Assembly: GCF_021738965.1 (NCBI RefSeq)
Contig: NZ_JAKKOQ010000007.1
Span: 157,620-221,619, forward strand
DNA: 64,000 bases
Origin: Gordonia zhenghanii
GTDB lineage: Bacteria; Actinomycetota; Actinomycetes; Mycobacteriales; Mycobacteriaceae
Direction of reading: 5' to 3'
Notes under the pieces: generated by a model
Seen by the model: the letters and a program-made list of their open reading frames with translations, nothing else
The model's database searches: none
Told to the model about the DNA's origin: nothing
Program-made: the position numbers and the translations under genes
Shown: piece by piece, positions 55,135 through 62,830 of the stretch
Position numbering within the stretch: the stretch's first letter is position 1
Layout of the letters: every line of letters begins with the position of its first letter

Positions 55135-55950
55135 ATGGAACGCACATTCATCGGCGCAGGCCTGCTCTCGGGTCTGATCGCCGGACTCATCGCATACGTC
55201 TTCGCCCGCATCTTCGTCGAGCCGCAGGTCGCTGAGGCCATCGACTACGAAGGCGTCCGGTCACACGCGGAAGCGGAGTTGACCGGCGAACACGCGCACG
55301 AGCACGAACTGTTCACGAGATCCGTGCAGGAGAACATCGGAGCCAGTGTCGGCACTGTCGTCTTCGCACTCGCGATCGGCGCACTGTTCGCCGTCGTGTT
55401 CACCGTGGCGTGGGCCTACGTCGGACGACGTCGGCCGACGACCGACCCGCGCGCGCTGGCCGCCGCACTGTCGGGGATCGCCTTCGTCGCGGTCATCGGC
55501 GTGCCGTTCTTCGTGTACCCGCCGAATCCGCCCGCCGTGGGTGAGGAGGACACGATCGGCTCGCGGTCGGGTTCGTTCCTGACGATCACGCTCGTCTCGA
55601 TCGCCCTCGCAGTCGTCGGCGTCCTGCTCGCGACGGCGCTGTCGGCGCGCATCGGCGCGTGGTGGGCAGGGGTCGTCGGCGCAGTCGTCTACCTGATCGG
55701 AGCCACCGTCACGGCGGCGTTGCTGCCCGATTTCGCCGAGGTCCCGGGGCCGGTCATGGACGGCGACACGATCGTCGCCCCGGGCTTTCCGGGGCAGGTG
55801 ATCGCCGACTTCCGCGTCTACGCGATCGCCGACCAGGTGCTGTTGTGGACGGTGCTGACCGTCGTGTTCATCGGGTTGCTCGGCGTCATGATGCGTCGCA
55901 CGCGGTCGGTCGAAGCGGGAGTCGGATCGGTCGAACGGATCTCGGCCTGA
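55135..55950 (+). CDS. cbtA: cobalt transporter subunit CbtA
   Basis: A 271-aa membrane protein with about six helices. The N-terminal helix GAGLLSGLIAGLIAYVFARI and a His/Glu loop (EHAHEHELFTRSVQENIG) are typical of CbtA. GIAFVAVIGVPFFVYPPNPP in the middle is the strongest family signature. With CbtB it mediates cobalt uptake for B12 synthesis, and the upstream riboswitch links expression to B12 level. Its stop overlaps the start of the next frame (CTGA). Confidence 0.93.
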   Translation: MERTFIGAGLLSGLIAGLIAYVFARIFVEPQVAEAIDYEGVRSHAEAELTGEHAHEHELFTRSVQENIGASVGTVVFALAIGALFAVVFTVAWAYVGRRRPTTDPRALAAALSGIAFVAVIGVPFFVYPPNPPAVGEEDTIGSRSGSFLTITLVSIALAVVGVLLATALSARIGAWWAGVVGAVVYLIGATVTAALLPDFAEVPGPVMDGDTIVAPGFPGQVIADFRVYAIADQVLLWTVLTVVFIGLLGVMMRRTRSVEAGVGSVERISA

Positions 55951-56474
55951 GCGTCACCGTCGTCGTCGCGGGCCGGACTGCACCCAACCGTGCAGTCCGG
56001 TTCGGCGGCGAACACGGCGAACTGGATCGGCGAGGTCGACTCGACGTCGCAGGTCTCACGTTGCCCGACGCCGTCGGCTTTCGCGTTGGGCCGGAGACCT
56101 CGGTCGCGCAGACCGCCGAGATCCTCGGCGTGGCGAGCGACCCCGATCCGTCGTTGTCCACTCTCGACGTGGGACGGTGGCGCGGACTGTCGCCCGAAGC
56201 GGTCGCGGCCGACCTGCCGCTCTGGTTCGGCGACCCGGACGCTCGTCCGCACGGCGGCGAGACGGTCCGTGAGTTCGTCGCGCGAATCGACGCCGCGATC
56301 GCCGAAGCGGCCGACGGCGACGTGCTGATCGTCGCTTCGCCCGTGGCGCAGGCCCTGCTGTGCGAGAGCGCCGAGCGGTACTTCACCGTCGACGTGCGCC
56401 CGGCGTCGGTGCTGACCGTGCGACACCGGAATTGTCGTACCCGGGTGCCACGATGCAGGTATGAATCGGGGTGA
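55947..56474 (+). CDS. degenerate histidine-phosphatase-like protein, likely CTG start
   Basis: A 175-aa protein fused by overlap to the end of cbtA. The best start is CTG at 55947, whose CTGA overlap with the cbtA stop copies the ATGA arrangement; no ATG, GTG or TTG occurs in frame near the conserved beginning. The fold pattern is that of the histidine phosphatase family often found behind cbtA: VTVVVAGRTAPNRAVRF, FRVGPETSVAQTAEILG, LDVGRWRGLSPEAV and HGGETVREFVARIDAAI. The catalytic residues are missing, however. The usual RHG/SHG is VAG, and the second His region reads VASPVAQAL. It may be a binding protein or a decaying gene. Confidence 0.6.
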   Translation: MSVTVVVAGRTAPNRAVRFGGEHGELDRRGRLDVAGLTLPDAVGFRVGPETSVAQTAEILGVASDPDPSLSTLDVGRWRGLSPEAVAADLPLWFGDPDARPHGGETVREFVARIDAAIAEAADGDVLIVASPVAQALLCESAERYFTVDVRPASVLTVRHRNCRTRVPRCRYESG

Positions 56475-57222
56475 CGAGACGCTGGTGGTGCCGAAGGACT
56501 GCGTCCTCTGGTGTCACCACCAGCCGTACGCGGAAACGGTCCTGGACGACTACGCCGAGGTGGACCTGGACAAGTGGAACGTCCGGTTGGCCGCACTTCG
56601 GATCCCGGCACGGGTGTTCGCGGTGGACGCCGACGGTCGGCAGATCGACTCGGGGATCGGCCACATCCGGCGCGGCGACCTCGACGCGTCCAGCACCACA
56701 CTCGACCTCGGGTCCGAGCCCGCGCTGAACCGGTTGTACCTGTGCGACGCGTGGCTGCGGTCGCATCGGGACCGCGGCGGGTTCCGGCGATTCCTGGACG
56801 TGCGCGACCCGCACGACCGCTACCACCCGTTCGACATGATCGCCCGGGCCCTCGACTCGTGCGAGGCCGAACCCGCCTTGGTGCAGACCGGTGCGTTCCG
56901 CTCGTGGTCAGGGTGGCCGGTGGCTCCGGGAGTCGGGAACTCGCTGATGTCGTTGTACAGCTGGGCGGTTCACGGAGCCGAACGCGATCGGCCGCAACTG
57001 CTCGACAAGTACACCGCGGCGAGCATGATCCGGTACGGCTGGATGGAGGACGGGGGAGCCTCGCAGTACTCGGTCAAGACGTATGCCCGATACTCCGGGC
57101 TCATCGAGCGCTGGGCCGGGCAGGCGGGCACGAAACCCGAGATAGTCGAACTCTGGCTCAACCGCGACTGGCACCGGCGACTCGGTCGGCACGATCGACA
57201 GGAGGCGCTGCTCCTGTGGTGA
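56461..57222 (+). CDS. hypothetical protein, 253 aa
   Basis: A soluble protein starting MNRGDETLVVPKDCVLWCHH and ending RRLGRHDRQEALLLW, with no signal peptide or membrane segment. It is Trp- and Arg-rich in its C-terminal half (SLYSWAVHGAERDRPQLLDK, TAASMIRYGWMEDGGASQYS). That half reads as helical, and the N-terminal half as beta-rich. I do not recognise a family. The start overlaps the end of the preceding phosphatase-like gene by 14 bp in another frame. Coding character is good, so the gene is probably real. It converges on the beta-lactamase-family gene. Confidence 0.65.
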   Translation: MNRGDETLVVPKDCVLWCHHQPYAETVLDDYAEVDLDKWNVRLAALRIPARVFAVDADGRQIDSGIGHIRRGDLDASSTTLDLGSEPALNRLYLCDAWLRSHRDRGGFRRFLDVRDPHDRYHPFDMIARALDSCEAEPALVQTGAFRSWSGWPVAPGVGNSLMSLYSWAVHGAERDRPQLLDKYTAASMIRYGWMEDGGASQYSVKTYARYSGLIERWAGQAGTKPEIVELWLNRDWHRRLGRHDRQEALLLW

Positions 57223-57241
57223 ACCTGGTGCAGAGCGTCCG

Positions 57242-58453
57242 TCAGTGTCGCGGGAAGGCCGCGGCGATCGTGTCGATGAGCGCGCGGTAACGGCCGCCGA
57301 CGTCGCCCAGCGGTTTGCCGCTGCTGACGATCGCGACAGCGAGGTCGCGCTGCGGGTCCGCCCACATCGCTGTCTGGGTGAGTCCGGTGTGTCCGAACGC
57401 ATCTGGCGCACGACGGCCGAACGGTCCGAAGTAGTGGGAGCCGAGCATGACTCCGGTGCCCCACCGCAGCGGCATGCCCGCGGTCGCGACATCGGGCCGC
57501 AGCACACGGCGTTGCCTGCGAGCCGCAGTTATGGTCTCGGCGGATACGATGCGCGCGCCGTTGCGTTCGCCGTCGCGCAGCAGCATCTCGGCGAGCACCG
57601 ACAGTTCGGCCGCGTTCGACACACCACTCGACGAGGGGACTGTGCTGGTCAAGAACTCGGCGGTGTTCGAGTCGTCGACGATTCCGGTGAGAGTCCGCCC
57701 CGTCGCGAGTCGGAACGCGGCGTCGACTGCGAGCCCGACCCGCGGCCCGGTCACATGGCTGGGGGCGACGAGTGCGGCGTCGTGCGGCGCGACGCCGATG
57801 TTGGTCCACCGCAGACCGAGCGGCCCGGTGATCTCGTCGGCGATGTACTCGCGCATGGGGCGCTCGGCGGCGGCTTCGACGATCTCGCGGACGATCGGAC
57901 CCCACGTGAGCGCGTGATAGAAGTGCATCAGTCCGGGACGATGGACCGCAGGCATCCGGCGCAGGGCCTCGCGGACGAACTCCCGGTCGTCGGCGCGCGA
58001 CCGGTCGGCGGTCCCGCCGAGCGCGAACGGAATCCCGGCACGGTGCGTCATCACGTGATCGACGGTCGTCGTCGTCTTGCCTCGCGCGCCGTATCCGGGA
58101 ACCAGGTCGGCGACCCGGTCGGACCACCGGAGACGGCCCTGTTCGACGAGTCGCCAGACGGCGACCGCGGCGATCAACTTGGACGCCGAGTACAGGCAGA
58201 ACGGCGTCGACGGGGTGACCGGTTCCAGCAGGCTGCGACCGTGCCCGATGGCGCGGTCGACCACGACGGCGCCGCGATGGCGCACACAGATCTGGATCGC
58301 AGGCTGCAGTCCGCCCGCGTACCAGTGCTCGGCCGCAGCCCAGATCGGTGCTGTCTCAGGCCGATTCGGCCACTCGTCGCCCACTCGGGTCAGGGCCGAC
58401 ATGTCCTGTGCAGTAAGTGAATCAGGGTGGTGGACGAGGCCGGGGTTAGGCAT
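57242..58453 (-). CDS. beta-lactamase-family serine hydrolase
   Basis: A 403-aa protein of the class C beta-lactamase/esterase EstB family (Pfam Beta-lactamase). The catalytic SxxK is in FCLYSASKLIAAVAVW, the Tyr motif in FYHALTWGPI, and the third motif is FGHTGLTQTAMW. DRVADLVPGYGARGKTTTTV and MTHRAGIPFALGG are typical of the esterase-like members. ATG at 58453 was chosen; an in-frame GTG at 58495 would overlap the acyl-CoA dehydrogenase promoter region. No signal peptide is seen. The substrate is probably an ester or lactone rather than an antibiotic. Confidence 0.82.
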   Translation of the reverse strand: MPNPGLVHHPDSLTAQDMSALTRVGDEWPNRPETAPIWAAAEHWYAGGLQPAIQICVRHRGAVVVDRAIGHGRSLLEPVTPSTPFCLYSASKLIAAVAVWRLVEQGRLRWSDRVADLVPGYGARGKTTTTVDHVMTHRAGIPFALGGTADRSRADDREFVREALRRMPAVHRPGLMHFYHALTWGPIVREIVEAAAERPMREYIADEITGPLGLRWTNIGVAPHDAALVAPSHVTGPRVGLAVDAAFRLATGRTLTGIVDDSNTAEFLTSTVPSSSGVSNAAELSVLAEMLLRDGERNGARIVSAETITAARRQRRVLRPDVATAGMPLRWGTGVMLGSHYFGPFGRRAPDAFGHTGLTQTAMWADPQRDLAVAIVSSGKPLGDVGGRYRALIDTIAAAFPRH

Positions 58454-58487
58454 GCTCGCTGCTCGGGCGCTAGTGTCGTGATCAAGA

Positions 58488-58501
58488 TAGAACACGTTTC
58501 A
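58488..58501. promoter_or_regulatory. KstR-like operator
   Basis: TAGAACACGTTTCA fits the KstR consensus TNNAACNNGTTNNA at every fixed position. It lies 17 bases upstream of the acyl-CoA dehydrogenase ATG. KstR is a TetR repressor of cholesterol catabolism in Mycobacteriales; other TetR lipid regulators have similar sites. Confidence 0.5.
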
Positions 58502-58517
58502 ATTCCTTGGAGGTCGC

Positions 58518-59741
58518 ATGTTCGAGTGGTCCGACGAAGACCTGATGGTGCGTGACGCCATCCGCGGTTTCATCGAGAAGGAGGTGAAGCCGCATGTCGA
58601 CGAACTCGAGACCGGTCAACTCCCGCCGTACGACATCATCCGCAAGATGTTGACGACTTTCGGTATGGACACGATGAACACCGAAAGTCTGGAAGCCGAA
58701 CTCGCGGCGGAGGAAGCCGGCGAGGAGCGCGCGCCGGGCGGCGGGTCCTCGACCCTCGCGAACTCGATGTTCCTCATCCTCAATATGGAGATGGCCGGCG
58801 TCAGCCTCGGAACGATCGCTTCCATGGGTGTGTCGCTGGGGCTGACCGCGTCGACGATCCGTAGTCGCGGCACGCTCGCCCAGAAGCGTCGGTGGCTGCC
58901 GGACCTGGTCACCATGCGCACCGTCGGCGCCTGGGCGATCACCGAGCCGGACAGCGGCTCGGACGCTCTCGGCGGGATGAAGACCTCGGTCCGCCGGGAC
59001 GGCGACGACTATATTCTCAAGGGCAACAAGACGTTCATCACCAACGGTCCGCACGCCGACACGATCGTGGTGTTCGCCAAGCTCGACGAGGGCGACGGCA
59101 CCCCGATCCGTGACCGGAAGGTGCTGACCTTCGTGCTCGACGGTGACATGCCGGGTCTGACGCGCGGCAAGGCGTTCAAGAAGATGGGCATGATGAGTTC
59201 GCCGACCGGCGAACTGTTCTTCGACAGCGTCCGGCTGACTCCCGACCGTCTCCTCGGGGAGACCGAGGACACCGGCAAGGACAAGCGGGGCGGCGACAGT
59301 GCGAAGTCGGGCTTCACCGCCGAACGCATCGGCATCGCCGCACTCTCGCTCGGCATCATCAACGAAGCCCAGCGGTTGTCCATCGACTACGCGAAGAGTC
59401 GCACGCTGTGGGGGCAGGAGATCGGCAAGTTCCAGCTGATCCAGCTCAAGCTCGCCGAGATGGAGATCGCTCGACTCAACGTGCAGAACATGCTGTTCGT
59501 CGCGATGGAGGCGTCGAAGGCGGGCAAGCCGCCGACCCTCGCGCAGGCGTCGGCGATGAAGCTGTACTCGGCGCGGGCGGCGACCGAGGTCGCGATGGAG
59601 GCGGTCCAGCTCTTCGGCGGGAACGGCTACATGGCCGAGTACACGGTGGAGCGGCTGGCTCGCGACGCGAAGTCGTTGATGATCTACGCCGGATCGAACG
59701 AGATCCAGGTGACGCACGTCGCGAAGGGGCTGCTCGCCTGA
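58518..59741 (+). CDS. acyl-CoA dehydrogenase
   Basis: A 407-aa flavoprotein performing the first oxidation of an acyl-CoA. The ATG follows a GGAGG site. Signatures include GAWAITEPDSGSDALGGMKT in the middle domain, LYSARAATEVAMEAVQLFGGNGYMAEY and LMIYAGSNEIQVTHVAKGLL in the C-terminal domain. An insert of Gly/Glu-rich sequence (EAGEERAPGGGSS) occurs in the N-terminal domain. A KstR-like box in its promoter hints at sterol or other lipid degradation. The substrate is not known. Confidence 0.9.
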   Translation: MFEWSDEDLMVRDAIRGFIEKEVKPHVDELETGQLPPYDIIRKMLTTFGMDTMNTESLEAELAAEEAGEERAPGGGSSTLANSMFLILNMEMAGVSLGTIASMGVSLGLTASTIRSRGTLAQKRRWLPDLVTMRTVGAWAITEPDSGSDALGGMKTSVRRDGDDYILKGNKTFITNGPHADTIVVFAKLDEGDGTPIRDRKVLTFVLDGDMPGLTRGKAFKKMGMMSSPTGELFFDSVRLTPDRLLGETEDTGKDKRGGDSAKSGFTAERIGIAALSLGIINEAQRLSIDYAKSRTLWGQEIGKFQLIQLKLAEMEIARLNVQNMLFVAMEASKAGKPPTLAQASAMKLYSARAATEVAMEAVQLFGGNGYMAEYTVERLARDAKSLMIYAGSNEIQVTHVAKGLLA

Positions 59742-59754
59742 GCGGCTGACCGAT

Positions 59755-59894
<140 letters not shown>

Positions 59895-59911
59895 TTTCGG
59901 TCTCGGGGGTG

Positions 59912-61432
59912 TCAGACCGCCGATGCAGTCTCAGCGGGCACAGCGGCACGACGGTAGTCGAGGTACTCGTCGACGATGTCGCCCTTGCGGAGTTGTTTGA
60001 CGTCGGCAGACACCGCCATCGTCATGGTCCACGGCGCCTGCGTCCCCTGCTTCGGCAGTCGGTCCAGGGCGCGCTGCACATAGCCTGCGGCGAAGTCGAG
60101 GAGCGGACGGGTCGGCATCGCCGGGTCGGCGACGGCACGCACGGACGTGTGCTCGGTCGCGTCCATGTAGGTCAGCATGCGGCAGAAGTATTCGCAGAGC
60201 AGCCCGATCTTCAACGTCCACGACGAGTTCGTGTAGCCGATCGCCATCGCGAAGTTGGGGATGCCCGACAACATCATGCCGCGGTAGGCGACGGTGCTCG
60301 AGAGGTCGACGGTCTGGCCGTCGACCTTGATGTCCATGCCGCCGAAGAGCTGCAGGTTGAGGCCGGTCGCCGTGACGATGATGTCGGCGTCGAGTTCGGT
60401 GCCGTCCTCGAGGAGGATGCCGTTCTCGGTGAACGTCGTGATGTGGCCGGTCTCGATCGACGCGGTGCCCTTGCGGATGGCCTTGAACAGGTCGCCGTCG
60501 GGTACGACGCAGAGCCGCTGATCCCACGGGTTGTACGGCGGGTTGAAGTGGGTGTCGACGTCGAAGTCCTTCGGCAGCTGCGCCGCGTTGGTCGCCCGGA
60601 TGATCTTGCGGGCGGGCTTCGGGTACCGCTGGCAGAGGTTGAAGACGATCTTCTGCTGCAGAATGTTCTTCTGTCGACTCAGGGCGTAACCGCGTTCGGC
60701 GCCGAGGACCTTCTTCATCGCGTTGGAGACCACGTCCTCGCGGGGGAGCGGGATCACGTAGGTGGGGGTGCGCTGCAGCATGGTGACGTGCTCGGTCTTG
60801 TCGGCCATCGACGGGACGAGGGTCACCGCCGTCGCGCCGGAGCCGATGACGACGACCTTCTTGCCCGCGTAGTCGAGGTCCTCGGGCCAGTGCTGCGGGT
60901 GCACCACCTGGCCGGTGAACTTCTCGATGCCGGGGAACTCGGGGGTGAAGCCCTCGGCGTAGTTGTAATAGCCGGTGCCCGAGAAGATCCAGCGCGCGGT
61001 GATCACGAAGTCGTCGCCGGCCTCCGAATCCTCGTCCGTGTCGTTGCGGTGGACGGTGACGTTCCACAGTTGCTCGGCCTCGGACCAGTCGATGGAGGTG
61101 GCGCGGCGGTTGTAGACGATGACGTCGTCGAGGCTGTCCTCGGTGATCGCCTCGTGCAGGTAGTCGAGGATGCGCGGAGCATCGGCGATAGCCTGCGGGT
61201 CGCGCCAGGGCTTGAACTCGTAGCCGAAGGTGTTCAGGTCCGAGTCCGACCGGATGCCGGGGTACTTGAACAGATTCCACGTGCCGCCCGCGACGTCGCG
61301 GGACTCGAGGATCGCGAAGCTCTTCGACGGATGCTCGGTGCGCAAGTAGTGGCCCGCGCCGATTCCGGAGATGCCCGCGCCGAGCACGAGGACGTCGAGT
61401 GGGCCCTCGGTGAGGATGGCGTCAGTAGTCAT
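59912..61432 (-). CDS. EthA-like FAD monooxygenase (Baeyer-Villiger type)
   Basis: A 506-aa flavin-containing monooxygenase close to mycobacterial EthA. The FAD site is LVLGAGISGIGAGHYLR. YPGIRSDSDLNTFGYEFKPW and HPQHWPEDLDYAGKKVVVIG, with the second Rossmann motif VVVIGSGATAVTLVPSMADK, follow. NPPYNPWDQRLCVVPDGDLF and TATGLNLQLFGG are shared with EthA. It probably inserts oxygen next to ketones or oxidises sulfur compounds. It is divergent from a PucR-type regulator across 123 bp containing two inverted repeats, unlike the TetR-type EthR arrangement of M. tuberculosis. Confidence 0.88.
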   Translation of the reverse strand: MTTDAILTEGPLDVLVLGAGISGIGAGHYLRTEHPSKSFAILESRDVAGGTWNLFKYPGIRSDSDLNTFGYEFKPWRDPQAIADAPRILDYLHEAITEDSLDDVIVYNRRATSIDWSEAEQLWNVTVHRNDTDEDSEAGDDFVITARWIFSGTGYYNYAEGFTPEFPGIEKFTGQVVHPQHWPEDLDYAGKKVVVIGSGATAVTLVPSMADKTEHVTMLQRTPTYVIPLPREDVVSNAMKKVLGAERGYALSRQKNILQQKIVFNLCQRYPKPARKIIRATNAAQLPKDFDVDTHFNPPYNPWDQRLCVVPDGDLFKAIRKGTASIETGHITTFTENGILLEDGTELDADIIVTATGLNLQLFGGMDIKVDGQTVDLSSTVAYRGMMLSGIPNFAMAIGYTNSSWTLKIGLLCEYFCRMLTYMDATEHTSVRAVADPAMPTRPLLDFAAGYVQRALDRLPKQGTQAPWTMTMAVSADVKQLRKGDIVDEYLDYRRAAVPAETASAV

Positions 61433-61505
61433 GGTCTGTCCGTTCTTGTCGAGATTCTTCGGCGGGAGCGAGATCGTTGTGTATCAATGATCGTTGTAAC
61501 AGTGG

Positions 61506-61530
61506 GGTCTGTGCAAGTGTGGAACAGACC
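61506..61530. promoter_or_regulatory. inverted repeat in the monooxygenase/PucR intergenic region
   Basis: GGTCTGT (61506-61512) and ACAGACC (61524-61530) form perfect 7-bp arms 11 bases apart, about one helical turn and a half centre to centre. It is a plausible operator for the adjacent regulator. Confidence 0.5.
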
Positions 61531-61547
61531 AGATTTCGACACTTTTC

Positions 61548-61562
61548 GGTGCATAATGCACC
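61548..61562. promoter_or_regulatory. palindrome over the PucR-type start codon
   Basis: GGTGCATAATGCACC is a perfect 7-1-7 palindrome that includes the ATG at 61556. Binding here would block transcription or translation of the regulator gene itself. Confidence 0.5.
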
Positions 61563-62779
61563 AGGTGAACCAGTTGCCTGTGGATACTCCGGTCAGCCCC
61601 GCCGTCGCCGAGCTGATTCGAGCCGGCGTACGTGCCGTGATCGACGCGCCGCCCGAATGGATCGACGAGCTCAACGCGGCGGCCATCAGCGGGGCCGGGA
61701 TGCAACCTGTCGCAGGCGACTCGCCGCTCCTCGAGGTCGCTCTGCGGATCAACGCCGGAAACCTGTCGCATTGGGCAGCGGTCAACATGATCGAGCCGGG
61801 TGTGCGGGTGCCCGTCGCGATCACCGAGGAGGCGCGTGCCTACATTCGAGATCTCGCCCGCCGCGGATTCGACTCGGGTTCGCTTGACTCGTTCCGGACG
61901 GCGCAGAACGTCGCCTGGCGACTCTGGATGCAGATCTGCTTCGGCCTCACCGACGATCCGGCACTGCTGCGGGAACTGCTCGAGGTCACGTCGACGTCGA
62001 TCGCCCAGTTCATCGACGACACCGTCCGTGAGCTCGCGGAGCTGATCGACACGGCGCGCGCCGAGCTCGCCGCGGGCACACATGCTCAGCGCCGCGCCGC
62101 GGTCGCGCTGGTGCTCGAGGGTGCACCGATCGCCAAGGATCGGGCCGAGCGTCAGTTGCGCTATCGGCTCGACGGGCCGCATACGGCGCTGGTGCTGATC
62201 GGCGATCCGAGCACGCCGCCGGAGGAGCTCGAGGCGACGTGCGAGTCGATCATGGACGCGAGCGGCGTGACTCGGCGGCTCGTCGTGGTCTCAGGAGCGT
62301 CGGAGCTGTGGGTGTGGCTGCCGACGGCCGACGTCGTCACCGGCGACGTCGAGGCGACGCATCCCGGGGTCCGCGTGGCGATCGGTTCGGCGGCCGACGG
62401 CCGGGACGGGTTCCGCACGAGTCACTTTCAGGCGCTCACCGTCCGACGGTTGTTGCGGCGCTCGCGGTCGTCGAGACGGGTCGCACGATACGAGCAGGCC
62501 CGACTGGTCGCGTTGCTCGGCGACGACCAGTCGGCTGCCGACGAATTCGTCGCGACGACGCTCGGCGAGTTGAGGACCGCCGAGGAGCAGGTTCTCGTGT
62601 GCGTCCGCGAGTGGTTCGCTGCCGGATGCCGCGTCAGCGAGACGGCGGCCGCCTTGTTCACACACCGCAATACGGTCCTGCGTCGCCTGGCACGTGCCGA
62701 GTCCCTGCTCCCGACCCCGTTGCGCGAGAACGCAGTTCACATCGCCGTCGCGCTGGAACTGCTCGACTGGGCTGCGTGA
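61556..62779 (+). CDS. PucR/CdaR-family transcriptional regulator
   Basis: A 407-aa regulator. Residues 1-150 are helical and variable. A GGDEF-like/CdaR sensor region covers about 160-300. The C-terminal PucR helix-turn-helix is clear: VREWFAAGCRVSETAAALFT followed by HRNTVLRRLARAESLLP. ATG at 61556 (or GTG at 61565) is the likely start; the much longer open frame upstream only mirrors the antisense strand of the monooxygenase. Being divergent from the EthA-like gene, it is the probable regulator of that gene. It ends next to the RamB-like gene. Confidence 0.85.
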   Translation: MHQVNQLPVDTPVSPAVAELIRAGVRAVIDAPPEWIDELNAAAISGAGMQPVAGDSPLLEVALRINAGNLSHWAAVNMIEPGVRVPVAITEEARAYIRDLARRGFDSGSLDSFRTAQNVAWRLWMQICFGLTDDPALLRELLEVTSTSIAQFIDDTVRELAELIDTARAELAAGTHAQRRAAVALVLEGAPIAKDRAERQLRYRLDGPHTALVLIGDPSTPPEELEATCESIMDASGVTRRLVVVSGASELWVWLPTADVVTGDVEATHPGVRVAIGSAADGRDGFRTSHFQALTVRRLLRRSRSSRRVARYEQARLVALLGDDQSAADEFVATTLGELRTAEEQVLVCVREWFAAGCRVSETAAALFTHRNTVLRRLARAESLLPTPLRENAVHIAVALELLDWAA

Positions 62780-62795
62780 GGCGTCGCTGTTCCAG

Positions 62796-62830
62796 TCGAT
62801 CGAGCGAGTCGAAGCCGCATCGACCAGGCT
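62796..62830. repeat. degenerate copy of the dispersed repeat
   Basis: GTCGATCGAGCGAGTCGAAG followed by CATCGACCAG resembles one diverged unit. It fills the gap between convergent regulator genes. Confidence 0.5.

Noticed and set aside
59909..61555. Very long open frame leading into the PucR-type gene
   Set aside because: It is the antisense of the EthA-like monooxygenase, low in complexity and without regulator sequence; the domain starts at 61556.
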